Assembly (NCBI RefSeq): GCF_900996245.1
Contig: NZ_CAAJGK010000129.1
Span: 186,001-250,000 of the forward strand
Direction of reading: 5' to 3'
DNA: 64,000 nucleotides
Source: Paraburkholderia sp. BCC1886
Lineage (GTDB): Bacteria; Pseudomonadota; Gammaproteobacteria; Burkholderiales; Burkholderiaceae
The position numbers were made by a program, and so were the translations under genes. Positions within the stretch are counted from its first letter, which is position 1. Every line of letters starts with the position of its first letter. Shown piece by piece: positions 33,792 through 43,207 of this stretch. Below the pieces are notes generated by a model. The model saw only the letters and a program-made list of their open reading frames with translations. It did not search any database and was not told the origin of the DNA.

Positions 33792-35183
33792 TCAAGCCGC
33801 GCGCGGCGCGGCCCACGGCCGGAACCGGCGCGCCGGATGACGATCGGGCAGATGCGGCCCGGCGCGAAACAGCTTGTCGCGCAGCGTGCCTTCGGCGTAC
33901 TCGCGCTGCATCAGCCCGCGCCGTTGCAGAACCGGCACGACGTGATCGACGAATTCGCTCCACCAGCCGAGCGTGGTCACCGGCACGACGTTGAAGCCGG
34001 CCACGCCCGCGGCGGCCCAGCGCTCCACTTCGTCGGCGATCTGCTCGGGGGTGCCGGCGAATTGCGCCGAGACGGTCTTGCGCAACGCATCCGCGAAAGT
34101 GACGACGCCTTGCGGCGCCGCATCGATGAAAGCGCGCACGTTGCCGCGCGTGCCGTTCTGTTCGCGCAGTTCGGTCAGCGGCGTGGCCGGGTCGATGGTG
34201 GTCAGATCGACCCCGATGCCCCCGCTCCAGAATGCCGCCAAAGCGTCGAGACTGAACGATTCGATAATCTCCGCACGGCGCGCTTTGGCTTCCGCTTCGG
34301 TGCTGCCGATCACCGGCGAGAGCATGACGATCGCGCGGATGTCGTCGGCATGACGGCCGGCCAGCACCGCGCGACGCCTGATGTCGGCGATATCGGCGGC
34401 GGCCGATTGCGGCGTGCGCGACGGCAGGAACGTGACTTCGGCATGGCGTGCCGCGAAGTCGCGGCCGGCTTCCGACGCGCCGGCCTGAAACAGCACCGGC
34501 GTGCGCTGAGGCGAGGTCTGCACGAGATGCGGGCCGGCCACGCGATAGCGCTCGCCGACGTGATCGATTGCATGCAGCCGCTCGGGATCGACCAGCACGC
34601 CGCTGGCGGCGTCGGCGCGCAACGCGCCGTCTTCCCAGCTCGCTTCCCACAGCTTGTAGACGACCTCCGTATACTCCTCGCCCCACACGTAGCGCTCATC
34701 GTGTGGCGGCAGTTTGTCGAGCCCGTAATTACGCGCGGTATTGTCGAGGTAAGAGGTGACGATATTCCACGCCACGCGTCCTTCGCTCAGATGATCGAGC
34801 GTGGAAAACTTGCGCGCGAAGCTGAACGGATGCTCCTGAATCACCGAACTGGTCACGGCGAAGCCGATGTTCTTCGTGGCCGCCGCGAGCGCGGAGACGA
34901 GCGCGGCCGGATCGTGCGACGGAAACTGCATGCCGGTGCGCACGGCCTGTTGCCACTGGCCGCTCGAGGTTTCGTAGATACCCGCGACATCCGCGAGAAA
35001 CACGACGTCGAAGCAACCGCGCTCGGCGGTTTGCGCGAGTTCGATCCACGGCGCGAGCTTGTAGAAGTCGAGTTGATGCTGGCCGATCGGATGACGCCAC
35101 AAGCCGTGGCTGTGGTGGTTCGGCGTGACGTGCGCGAAGGCGTTGTAGATGAGCGGACGGACCGCGCTGGACGAGGTGCTCAT
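33792..35183 (-). CDS. LLM-class flavin-dependent monooxygenase (NtaA/SnaA/DszA family)
   Basis: This 463-residue TIM-barrel FMNH2-dependent oxygenase matches the NtaA/SnaA/SoxA group: TPNHHSHGLWRHPIGQH near the start, FDVVFLADVAGIYE, and the NIVTSYLDNTARNYGLDKLP segment. Group members cleave C-N or C-S bonds in aminopolycarboxylates, sulfones and sulfonates. The ATG at 35183 overlaps the stop of the binding-protein gene as ATGA, linking import and oxidation in one transcript. Confidence 0.9.
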   Translation of the reverse strand: MSTSSSAVRPLIYNAFAHVTPNHHSHGLWRHPIGQHQLDFYKLAPWIELAQTAERGCFDVVFLADVAGIYETSSGQWQQAVRTGMQFPSHDPAALVSALAAATKNIGFAVTSSVIQEHPFSFARKFSTLDHLSEGRVAWNIVTSYLDNTARNYGLDKLPPHDERYVWGEEYTEVVYKLWEASWEDGALRADAASGVLVDPERLHAIDHVGERYRVAGPHLVQTSPQRTPVLFQAGASEAGRDFAARHAEVTFLPSRTPQSAAADIADIRRRAVLAGRHADDIRAIVMLSPVIGSTEAEAKARRAEIIESFSLDALAAFWSGGIGVDLTTIDPATPLTELREQNGTRGNVRAFIDAAPQGVVTFADALRKTVSAQFAGTPEQIADEVERWAAAGVAGFNVVPVTTLGWWSEFVDHVVPVLQRRGLMQREYAEGTLRDKLFRAGPHLPDRHPARRFRPWAAPRAA

Positions 35184-36399
35184 TTGCCGGTTGCCTCCGC
35201 AATCTGCTGATGGGTCCACGGCTGCACCGCGGTCTTTTGCCAGGCGCTGTAGGGCACGGCGTCGTCGACCACTTCATGGCCGTCCTGCACGTGGCCTGCA
35301 AAGGCCCAGATGTTCTCCTGACGCGGCATGCCCTGCACCGGCGCGACGGCGGTGAAGTCGATCGGATGCAGCAGGTCGTTGGTGAAGTTGCGCTCGTTCG
35401 TGACGTGATCGCGGAAGCTGTCCACGGTGACCGTCGGCAGCTTGCGGGCGATCTGCGCGAAGGTCCACACGGCGAGCCAGTCGGTGGTCGTGGTGCCGTC
35501 GGTCGGCCCCTTCACCAGGTGGTTCGGATCGTACTTCGCGAGTTGACGCTGATACTCGGCCCAGCTCGGGAAACGTTTGGCGTCTTCGCCTTTTTCGAGC
35601 GCCAGCGAGTTCGGGAACGGCGCCTTGCTGAGCGCGGCGATGGTGGCATCCTCGATCACGTTGTTGCTGCTCACGAACGGAATGGTCACGCCTTGCTGCG
35701 CGGCGGCTTCGACCAGCAGCGTCTGCTGTTCGGGCGGGTAGAGCATGCCGCCCCAGACGTCCGGGTGCAGCGCCTTGACTTTCGCGATGTACGGCGCGAA
35801 GTCGGTGGTGGAGGGCGGCACTTCGACAATCTGCACGTCCGTCACGCCGGCCTGCGCATAACCGAAGCGCGCGGTGTCCTGATAGGTCTTGTTGCCGAGC
35901 ATCGACACATAGACCGCGCGCTTCGCGCCGAAGCGTTTCGCGCCGAGATAGGTGCCTTGCGCCGCGCCCGCGCCGTTCAGCGCGGTGATGAACGACAGCG
36001 GATTGCGCACGTCCGACGGGTCGCTGCCCATCGGGAACCAGGCGGCCATTTTCTTCGCTCGCAGAATCTTGTCGACGCCGTTCGCGCTGCTGCCGCCAAT
36101 CAAGGTAATCGCGCCTTCGTCGGCGAGGCGCCGCGCGCACGACAGGCTCGCGGCCGGCTGACCTTTGGTGTCGCAAATCTCCACGACGAGCTTGCGCCCG
36201 TTAATGCCGCCCTGGTCGTTGACCGCGCGCGCGGCGATCTGCGCGACGCGGCCCGGATCGGTCACGGCAAACGGCAGCCGCTTTCAGCGATGATGAAGCC
36301 GACTAGAATGGGGTCGTGCGATTGCGCGACGGCGCTCGCGGCGTTGAAAAGCGTCGTGCCTGCGAGGGCGCCGGTAAGCAGAAAAGACCTTAATTTCAT
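35180..36399 (-). pseudogene. Liv-type substrate-binding protein gene, frameshifted after the signal peptide
   Basis: The start ATG at 36399 opens a signal peptide (MKLRSFLLTGALAG to AVAQ) and mature start DPILVGFIIAESG, then hits TGA at 36264-36262. The other frame resumes directly as PFAVTDPGRVAQIAARAVND and continues to the stop at 35180 with a complete type I periplasmic-binding body (NDQGGINGRKLVVEICDTKG; ITLIGGSSANGVDK). The shift lies at about 36272-36280 and corresponds to two extra bases or one missing base. Repaired, the protein would be about 405 residues. It is either a sequencing error or a fresh inactivation of the importer. It is coupled to the LLM gene downstream and would serve the transporter upstream. 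Confidence 0.85.
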
Positions 36400-36520
36400 G
36401 AGCGATTCGGTTAGGTTTCTTGACGGTGTCGTTGAAAACCGTGAAAAGCCTTTGCGCTTTGAAAACGACGTGGCTTCGCACAGGCGAAAAGTTCGTGACG
36501 TGCATGAGCGGCCGCACCGC

Positions 36521-37222
36521 TCACACGTCGAGCGCGTGGCCGAGATAGATCTCTTCGATTTCGTGCGCGCGGGCCAGCAATTCGTCGCGGCGCAAATGCA
36601 GTTTCACCACGCCGTCGGCAACGATCGCCGCATGCGTGGCGATGCGCTCGGCAATGTGGATATGCTGCTCGACAGCGAGCACGGCAATACCTTCCCGGCG
36701 CGACTGTTCGACGACCGCATCGACCACGCGCCGCGCCATCGCCGGACTCAGACCGAACGTGAGTTCGTCGAGCAGCACCACGCGCGGGCGGCGCAACAGC
36801 GCGCGCGCCACGGCCACCATCTGCTGCTCGCCGCCGCTCAACTGACCGGCGAGCACGTCGAGGCGCGGTTCGAGTTCGGGGAAGATCGCCAGCAATGCGC
36901 GCGGGTCGAGATCGCATAGACGCAGGTTGTCGGCTACCGTCAGCGACGCGAACAGGCTGCGTCCCTTGATGACGAGGCCAGTGCCGCTGCGCGCGCGCCG
37001 ATGCGGCGCGCCGGTGAGCGGCCGGCCGTCGAGCAGGATGTCGCCTTTCACGTCGGCGATGAAGCCGGCGATCGCAAGCAGCGTGGTCGATTTGCCCGCG
37101 CCGTTGCGCCCGAGCAGCGCGACGATTTCGCCGGCGTTCACGCTGAGCGACAGGCCGTTCAGAATCTGCCGGTGGCCATAGGCCGCGCGCAGGCCGCGAG
37201 TTTCGAGTACGGGTGTCGTCAT
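36521..37222 (-). CDS. livF: Branched-chain-type ABC transporter ATPase LivF
   Basis: This 233-residue ATPase carries Walker A (GRNGAGKST), the LSGGEQQMVAVARALL signature and a Walker B region VVLLDELTFGLSPA, with Thr where many LivF proteins have Pro-Ser. The ATG at 37222 overlaps the stop of the LivHMG fusion as ATGA. It forms an ATPase pair with the LivG domain of that fusion. A longer open frame upstream is a shadow of the fusion gene. Confidence 0.93.
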   Translation of the reverse strand: MTTPVLETRGLRAAYGHRQILNGLSLSVNAGEIVALLGRNGAGKSTTLLAIAGFIADVKGDILLDGRPLTGAPHRRARSGTGLVIKGRSLFASLTVADNLRLCDLDPRALLAIFPELEPRLDVLAGQLSGGEQQMVAVARALLRRPRVVLLDELTFGLSPAMARRVVDAVVEQSRREGIAVLAVEQHIHIAERIATHAAIVADGVVKLHLRRDELLARAHEIEEIYLGHALDV

Positions 37223-40110
37223 GCGAGCGCCCTCGCGTGCTGGTCGGCATGGCGGGACGCGTCGGCGTCGGCGGAGTCGCTTGCGTCCAGCGGGTCGCCC
37301 AGATACGCGCGACGCACTGCCGGCAGGCGCAAGACTTCGGCGGGCGTGCCGCGCGCGATCACGCGACCGGCGTCCATCACGATGGCGGCGTTGCAGGTGG
37401 CGAGCACCACGTCGATGTTGTGTTCGATCAGCAGGATCGCGACGCCCAGTTCGCGCGCCGCGCGACGGATCACGTCGATGGCATGCTGACGCGCCTCGGG
37501 GCTGAGCGCCGCGGCCGGTTCGTCGAGACACAGCACGCGCGGGCTGGCGGCTAACGCGCGGGCCAGCGTGACGCGCGCCTGCCAGCCGAGCGACAGCGTG
37601 TCGACGGTGCTCTCCAGATGCGGCGCGACCCCGGCGGCGGCCGCGGCGATATCGACGGCGGCGAGCGCACGGCGCGGGGCTAGTCCGAGTGGCGCGAGGA
37701 ACCACGCGAACAGGTCTTTCTTTTCCGCGGCGACCTGCAGGTTCTCGCGCACCGATAGATCGTCGAACAGCAGATGGTCCTGGAAGGTGCGCGTGAGTCC
37801 GCGTGCGACGCGGCGTTGCGGTGGCAGCGCGCTGACGTCTTCGCCATCCACCAGCACGCGGCCGGCTTGTGCGGGAACGAAGCCGGTGATCGCATCGATC
37901 AGGCTGCTTTTGCCGGCGCCGTTGGCGCCGAGTACGCCGAGCACGTCGCCGGGGGCGAGGTCGAAGCTCACGTCGTCCACCACGACGGCCGCGCCGTAGG
38001 CCACGCGCAGGTTTTTAACCTGAAGTGCGGGACCGGCGTTGCGCGGCGTGGCTGGGGTACGGCGTTGTCGCGCATCGGTTGCTGTGGTTGCTGTGGTTGC
38101 TGTGGTTGCTGTGGTTGCTGTGGTTGCTGTGGTTGCTGTGGTTGCTGTGGTTGCTGTGGTTGCTGCGGTTGCTGCGGTTGCTGCGGTTGCACTAGTGATG
38201 TCGGTGGCCGATCCCGGCCACGCGATCAACCGGCTCCCCAACCGTTTCACGCCAGCGGGCAGCCGCGCGCAACCGCGCTGGATCTGCGCGACGACGCCAT
38301 CGGGTTCGCTGATCAGCACGAACACGAGATTGAGCGACAGCACCAGCGCCACCCAATCGTTGATTGCGCCGCCGAACGACAGCACCTGCGCGAGCACACC
38401 GCCCGGCGCGAAGATCGCCGCGAGCACGCCGCCGAGGATAAAGCCCGCGCCCGAGAGCACCGTCATGCTGATCACGGCGAGCGTATCCGCGTAAGCGTAG
38501 CCTTCGCCGAAACGCTGGCCGCCCACCGTGCCGCTCTGCAGGGCGAGCAGCGCACCGGCTAGACCCGCGAGCGCCGTCGAGAACACGAAGGCCGCAACCT
38601 TCGCATGCGGCACCGCGACGCCCGAGGCGGCCGCTGCGCGTTCGTTCGACCGCATCGCCAGAATGCGACGGCCCGCGCGGCTGCGACGCAGGCTCGCCAC
38701 CGATAGCGCCGCGAGCAGCGTCACGCCCCACGTCAATAACGCAAAGCGCTGCGGATACACCGCGTTGTCGAACGAGAAGCCGAACAGATCGACGTGGCTC
38801 ACGCTCCAGCCTTGCACGCCGTTCAGGAAGCGGTCCGACGTGAAGCCCCACGTTTCGACGATGGCCGCGACGGCGAGCGTGGCGATAGTCAGCCCGATGC
38901 CGCGCAGACGCGCGCTCGGCAAACCGATCACCACGCCGGCGACGCTCGCCGCGAGCGCTGCGCCGATCAGCGTGACGAGCAGCGACGCGCCGTGCTGGTT
39001 GAGCCATGCGGCGAGCAGCATCGACGCGCCGCTGAGTCCGAGCGGCAGCAGGCTCACCTGGCCCGCGTAGCCGGTCGACACCACGATGGACAGTCCGACC
39101 AGCGCGAAGATGCCGGTGAGCGCAATGGTGTCGGCCCAATAGTCTGGCAGCACGAAGGTCGCCACGACGACGGTCGCGATACCGAGCGCGAGTCCGAACG
39201 GGCTGACGCGACCCGAGCCGACGCGAAACAACCGCGGCGCATCGACAGTGCCGCGACCAGGCAGATTGCGCCCGCTGACCACCAGCGCGACGAGCGTGAC
39301 GAGATAGGGAATCGACTTGCCGAGCCCGGGTTCGATCGAGAGGCCGATCGCCAGCGATTCGAGCACGCCGGCCGCGACGGCCACGACGAGCGCGACCCAG
39401 AAGCGCCGGAATCCCGCGATCAACGCGGCGCCGAGCGACGGAATGACGAGACTGCTCAACCCGTTCGGACTGAGCGCGGTGACCGGCGACAGCAGAATGC
39501 CGGCGAGCGCGGCGAGCAGGCCGCTGATCGCCCATGCGGCCGCGCCCCACGGATGCGGCGAAAAGCCCAACGCCTGTGCACCGAGCGGGCTGTCCTGCAA
39601 CGCGGTGGTGGCGTGACCGAAGCGGGTGCGCTCGAACAGCACCGTCAGCAGCACGGTGAGCACCAGCGCCACGCCCAGCAGCACGAGCGACAGATATTGA
39701 ATGCGTGCGCCGAGAATCGTCGTGCCGCCGTCGACGAGAAAACTCGACACGCGTTCCTGCTGATTGGTCCACACGATGCGCACGGCCGCTTGCAGCACCA
39801 GCAGCAAACCGAGCGTGACGAGCGTCTTCAGCGTGGTCGATGCACCGACCAGACGCCGGCCGACGAACGCATAAAACGCGACGCTGATGACGATGCCGGT
39901 GACGAGGCCGAAACCGATGGCGGGCCACAGCGGGACGCCCGCATGCGCATAGAGTTTCCAGAACGCGTAAGTGGCGGCCATGCCGATGCCGCCCTGCGCA
40001 AAATTGACGACGCCCGTGCCGCGATATACCGCGACGAGCCCGAGCGCCACCAGTGCATAGGCGCCGCCGGTACTAAGACCGAGTAATGCGTATTCGAGAA
40101 GCGACTGCAT
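37219..40110 (-). CDS. LivH-LivM-LivG triple fusion of a branched-chain-type ABC transporter
   Basis: This 963-residue protein joins three usually separate subunits. Residues 1 to about 295 are a LivH permease (VNFAQGGIGMAATYAFWKLY), about 310-610 a LivM permease (TGYAGQVSLLPLGLSGASML), and about 690-963 a LivG ATPase with GANGAGKSS and LSLGWQARVTLARALA, a departed signature motif. The membrane and ATPase parts are linked by residues about 640-678, an Ala-Thr-Thr repeat encoded by a 9-bp minisatellite. Two-domain LivHM and LivMG fusions are known in these transporters; a complete H-M-G chain with such a linker is unusual. It is the first gene of the operon running to SfnB. Confidence 0.92.
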   Translation of the reverse strand: MQSLLEYALLGLSTGGAYALVALGLVAVYRGTGVVNFAQGGIGMAATYAFWKLYAHAGVPLWPAIGFGLVTGIVISVAFYAFVGRRLVGASTTLKTLVTLGLLLVLQAAVRIVWTNQQERVSSFLVDGGTTILGARIQYLSLVLLGVALVLTVLLTVLFERTRFGHATTALQDSPLGAQALGFSPHPWGAAAWAISGLLAALAGILLSPVTALSPNGLSSLVIPSLGAALIAGFRRFWVALVVAVAAGVLESLAIGLSIEPGLGKSIPYLVTLVALVVSGRNLPGRGTVDAPRLFRVGSGRVSPFGLALGIATVVVATFVLPDYWADTIALTGIFALVGLSIVVSTGYAGQVSLLPLGLSGASMLLAAWLNQHGASLLVTLIGAALAASVAGVVIGLPSARLRGIGLTIATLAVAAIVETWGFTSDRFLNGVQGWSVSHVDLFGFSFDNAVYPQRFALLTWGVTLLAALSVASLRRSRAGRRILAMRSNERAAAASGVAVPHAKVAAFVFSTALAGLAGALLALQSGTVGGQRFGEGYAYADTLAVISMTVLSGAGFILGGVLAAIFAPGGVLAQVLSFGGAINDWVALVLSLNLVFVLISEPDGVVAQIQRGCARLPAGVKRLGSRLIAWPGSATDITSATAATAATAATTATTATTATTATTATTATTATTATTATDARQRRTPATPRNAGPALQVKNLRVAYGAAVVVDDVSFDLAPGDVLGVLGANGAGKSSLIDAITGFVPAQAGRVLVDGEDVSALPPQRRVARGLTRTFQDHLLFDDLSVRENLQVAAEKKDLFAWFLAPLGLAPRRALAAVDIAAAAAGVAPHLESTVDTLSLGWQARVTLARALAASPRVLCLDEPAAALSPEARQHAIDVIRRAARELGVAILLIEHNIDVVLATCNAAIVMDAGRVIARGTPAEVLRLPAVRRAYLGDPLDASDSADADASRHADQHARALA
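38077..38190. repeat. 9-bp minisatellite in the linker of the LivHMG fusion
   Basis: Nine perfect copies of GGTTGCTGT (38077-38157) are followed by three of GGTTGCTGC and a final GGTTGC. On the minus strand they encode Ala-Thr-Thr, then Ala-Thr-Ala units. The copies are nearly identical and in frame, which points to recent slippage expansion, so the length is likely variable between strains. Confidence 0.95.
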
Positions 40111-40319
40111 GGTCAGCGCGCCTCGGTCGGAACGCTGGATATCGAGGTTCGCATAACGTTTTCTCCATCACCTTGATTCAGGCCGCTGTTGCGACGCCGA
40201 AAACGCAAGCGTTGCGTCGGCGTTGACAGCGAATCTGACTGGAGAATCGATTATGTTCTGCGAGCGCTTAATATCTAAACGACGAATCGTCAGAAGCTAG
40301 TGGGCTTTTCTTCTTTCTC
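40111..40319. other. Promoter-containing gap between the LivHMG and 2HCT genes
   Basis: This 209-base stretch carries the presumed promoter of the minus-strand LivHMG operon and the end of the 2HCT transporter transcript. An 11-base palindrome, GACGAATCGTC, lies near 40281-40291. I recognise no known operator in it. Confidence 0.4.
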
Positions 40320-41714
40320 TCAGCGCGTCCACGCAAATGCGGCGAGCGCCACCATCACGGTGACGGCGCCGCCGATGCGCGTCGCGATCTGCGCGAACGG
40401 CATCAATTCCATCCGGTCCGCGGCGGTCAGGATCGCGACGTCGCCGGTTCCGCCCAGGCCGCTATGCGTCGCGTTGACGATCGCGGCTTCGATCGGGTAC
40501 ATGCCGACGAGTTTGCCCACCACGAAGCCGGTCACCACCAGCGTCAACACCGTCGACGCCGCGGTGACGATGTTGACCCAATGGAAGGCCGTGACGATTT
40601 CGCCCCACGGCGTCATCGCGACGCTGATCGCGAACATCAGCGGGTACGTGACCGCGGTCGAGAAAAAGCCGTACATGAAGCGCGCGCCACCGCGCACGCG
40701 CGGCGACACCACCTGGAACAACTGCGCCGCGACCACTAGCACCAGCATCACGACCGGCGCCGGCCAGCCGAACAGTTGCTGGGCGAGCACGCCGATCAGA
40801 TAGAGCGTGATGGCCGTGGCGCCCGCCGCCGCAACCGAACTCACGTCGAATTCGAACGACAGCGGGGCGCGATGCATGGCGTCGTCGCCGGCATTCGCGG
40901 CGACGGTCAACTGCCCGTTGCCGGTCCAGCCGGGCTTACGCGTGCCGACGTAATTCAATAGGCCCGCGCAGCAGATCGCAACGATATTGCCGAGCATCAC
41001 CGCAGAGAGCGCCTGCGCGAACATGGGCCCCTGTTCGACGTTCATGATCTGCGCGTAGCCGGCGGACAGCGGCAGGGCGCCTTCGCCGACACCGCCGGCC
41101 ATGATCGGCACCACCACCATGAAAAGCGCGTGGCGCGCCTGCATGCCGAGCGCGACGCCGACACCCGTGCCCACGCAAGCCGCCGCGACGGAGCCGGCCG
41201 CCACCGGAATGAAGATCCGCACGAAGCCTTTGATCAGGGTCTGCCGGTCCATGCTCAGCACGCTGCCGACGATAATCGCGGCGATGAACAGATACAGGAA
41301 GTTTGAGGTCTTCGTGAAGTCGGTGACCGCCTTGACGATGGGCGCCGGCATCAGCTTGTAGTAGACCAGCATCGACGGAATGAAGGCCGCGAAAATCGAC
41401 GTCGCGCCCACGTGGCGAATCCACGGAATACGTTTGGCCAGTTCCGCGCAGGTGAAGCCGCCGAGTGCCACCAGAGCGATGCCGGTCGGCAGGTCCGAGG
41501 CGAGCTTGCCGCGCGCCGTCATCGCGGCGAGCACGGCGACCAGCACGAAGTAGATGGGCACCGGCAGCGATCCGATGCGCGCATCGAAGAGCGCCCACCA
41601 GCGGTCCTTGAAGGTGGGGCGCGCGTCGGGTGCGCTGGCTTCGTTCATCGCGATAGCGGGATCGCGCGCGGCTTCCTGCGTGGTGGCGGCTTTCATCGAG
41701 GCGTCTCCGTTCAT
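40320..41714 (-). CDS. 2-hydroxycarboxylate transporter family permease (CitS/CimH type)
   Basis: This 464-residue membrane protein fits the 2HCT family of Na+- or H+-coupled citrate/malate carriers. Family marks are the glycine-rich loops VVPIMAGGVGEGALPLSAGY and VNATHSGLGGTGDVAILTAA, each carrying the GGxG element of a re-entrant loop. About ten or eleven hydrophobic helices are visible. The ATG at 41714 follows AAGGAA; ATG 41696 is an alternative. It is the last gene of the organic-acid operon. Confidence 0.92.
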   Translation of the reverse strand: MNGDASMKAATTQEAARDPAIAMNEASAPDARPTFKDRWWALFDARIGSLPVPIYFVLVAVLAAMTARGKLASDLPTGIALVALGGFTCAELAKRIPWIRHVGATSIFAAFIPSMLVYYKLMPAPIVKAVTDFTKTSNFLYLFIAAIIVGSVLSMDRQTLIKGFVRIFIPVAAGSVAAACVGTGVGVALGMQARHALFMVVVPIMAGGVGEGALPLSAGYAQIMNVEQGPMFAQALSAVMLGNIVAICCAGLLNYVGTRKPGWTGNGQLTVAANAGDDAMHRAPLSFEFDVSSVAAAGATAITLYLIGVLAQQLFGWPAPVVMLVLVVAAQLFQVVSPRVRGGARFMYGFFSTAVTYPLMFAISVAMTPWGEIVTAFHWVNIVTAASTVLTLVVTGFVVGKLVGMYPIEAAIVNATHSGLGGTGDVAILTAADRMELMPFAQIATRIGGAVTVMVALAAFAWTR

Positions 41715-41745
41715 CGTTATGTTCCTTGCAGCAGGCTCTGCACCG

Positions 41746-43113
41746 TCACACCAGCAGCAGCAACGCCGCGCCATACACCAGCAGGCCGACGATAAAGGTC
41801 GCGACCGTGAAGCCGAGCACCCGTTGCACGCCGATGCCCGCCATCGCTACGACCGGTGCCGCCCAGAACGGCTGCAACATGTTCGACACCTGCTCGCCCA
41901 TCGCGACCGCCATCGTCGTGGCGGGCACCGACGCATGCAGCGCGACCGCCGCCGGCACCACGAACGGACCCTGCACGGCCCAGTGGCCGCCGCCGCTCGG
42001 AATGAAGAACGTGACGATCACCGAGCACACGTAACTCCAGAACGGCAGCGTGTGCGCATTCGAAATGGCAATGAAGAAATGCGAGATCACGTTCGGCAAA
42101 CCCGTCGCGTCCATCATGCCCATCACGCCGCCGTACAGCGGGTATTGCAGCATCATCGAGCCGGTCTGTCTGGCAGCGTTTTTGACGGCATCCGCGTAAG
42201 CCAGCGGATAGCCGTGCAGGATCACGCCGCCGACGAACATCACGAAGATCACCGCATTCACGCCGGAAAACGGCAGATGCTCGACCTGCGTGAGCACCAG
42301 CACGGCCACCCCCGCTACGCCGATAAAGGCGCTACCCAGCCACGAGTATTCGAGCCAGCGGGCGAAGCTCAGCTTGCCGGCCGGACGTTCGCGCGGCGGC
42401 GCATCGGGATGCTTGTCGGTATCCAGCACGACGATGTCCGCATCCGCGGGCTTGAGCCACGCGAAGACGAACGGCATTGCCACCAGCATGACGAGCGTCG
42501 GCACGAGGTTGAAGCGGGTGAACACGGTACTGCCCAACGGCAGAATCTGGCCGGTCAGCTTCTGCACGACGTTCATCGCGCTGCCGGAGGTGGACTGCGC
42601 AAGCGCGATCGAACTGGAGATGCCGCTCGCCCACACGACCCAGCCGGAGAAACCGGCCGCGACGATCCACGCGAAGTCCACCCGCATGCGCCTCGCGACT
42701 TCACGCGCGAGCATCGCGCCGACCACGAGTCCGAAGCCCCAGTTGCAGAACGATGCAACGGCCACCAGCACGAAGACGAGCGCGGCCGCCTGATTCGGTG
42801 TGCGCGCCACCGAGACGAGCGCCTTGAAGAGTCGCTGCACGAACGGCGCATGGGCGAACGCATGACCGGTTACGAGAATCAGCGTGATCTGGAAGGCGAA
42901 CGTCAGAATATCGAAGAAGCCTTTGTACCAGCCGCCGATCAGATGCGCGGCCGACGCTTGCGGTGCGAAGGCGACCGACAGCAACGCGACCACGACGGTG
43001 ATGAGGATCGCCAGGACGAACGGGTCGGGAATCATGCGTTCGAACAGGCGGATAGTCGCTTCGGTGAAGCGTGTTTTGCTGGCTGCGCTGGCGGCGGGTG
43101 GGGCGGTTTTCAA
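41746..43113 (-). CDS. AtoE-family short-chain fatty acid transporter
   Basis: This 455-residue multi-pass membrane protein matches the AtoE/TIGR00366 short-chain fatty acid carrier family: FERMIPDPFVLAILITVVVA, VASFCNWGFGLVVGAMLARE, and FIPSGGGHWAVQGPFVVPAA. No ATG fits well; the likely start is TTG 43113, with GGAG six bases upstream. Longer reading uses out-of-family Arg-rich sequence. Two different carboxylate carriers in one operon suggest that more than one acid moves, for example substrate in and product out. Confidence 0.88.
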   Translation of the reverse strand: MKTAPPAASAASKTRFTEATIRLFERMIPDPFVLAILITVVVALLSVAFAPQASAAHLIGGWYKGFFDILTFAFQITLILVTGHAFAHAPFVQRLFKALVSVARTPNQAAALVFVLVAVASFCNWGFGLVVGAMLAREVARRMRVDFAWIVAAGFSGWVVWASGISSSIALAQSTSGSAMNVVQKLTGQILPLGSTVFTRFNLVPTLVMLVAMPFVFAWLKPADADIVVLDTDKHPDAPPRERPAGKLSFARWLEYSWLGSAFIGVAGVAVLVLTQVEHLPFSGVNAVIFVMFVGGVILHGYPLAYADAVKNAARQTGSMMLQYPLYGGVMGMMDATGLPNVISHFFIAISNAHTLPFWSYVCSVIVTFFIPSGGGHWAVQGPFVVPAAVALHASVPATTMAVAMGEQVSNMLQPFWAAPVVAMAGIGVQRVLGFTVATFIVGLLVYGAALLLLV

Positions 43114-43207
43114 CAGGGTCTCCGTTATGTTTCTCGTTGCGTCGTTCTGTCGTTCTTTCGTTCTTTCGTTGCGCGTTCGATGCGCGTCTTTCCGTGTGGC
43201 TACGCGG

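Noticed and set aside
37223..37705. N-terminal extension of the LivF frame at 36521-37222
   Set aside because: It is a shadow frame of the LivG domain in the fusion gene and is Arg-rich.
38077..38190. Possible CRISPR-like array
   Set aside because: Units are 9 bp and directly adjacent without spacers, so this is a coding minisatellite. No CRISPR array or cas gene was seen in the window.
38039..38494. Plus-strand frame with a long Val-Ala repeat
   Set aside because: It is the antisense reading of the minisatellite inside the LivHMG gene.
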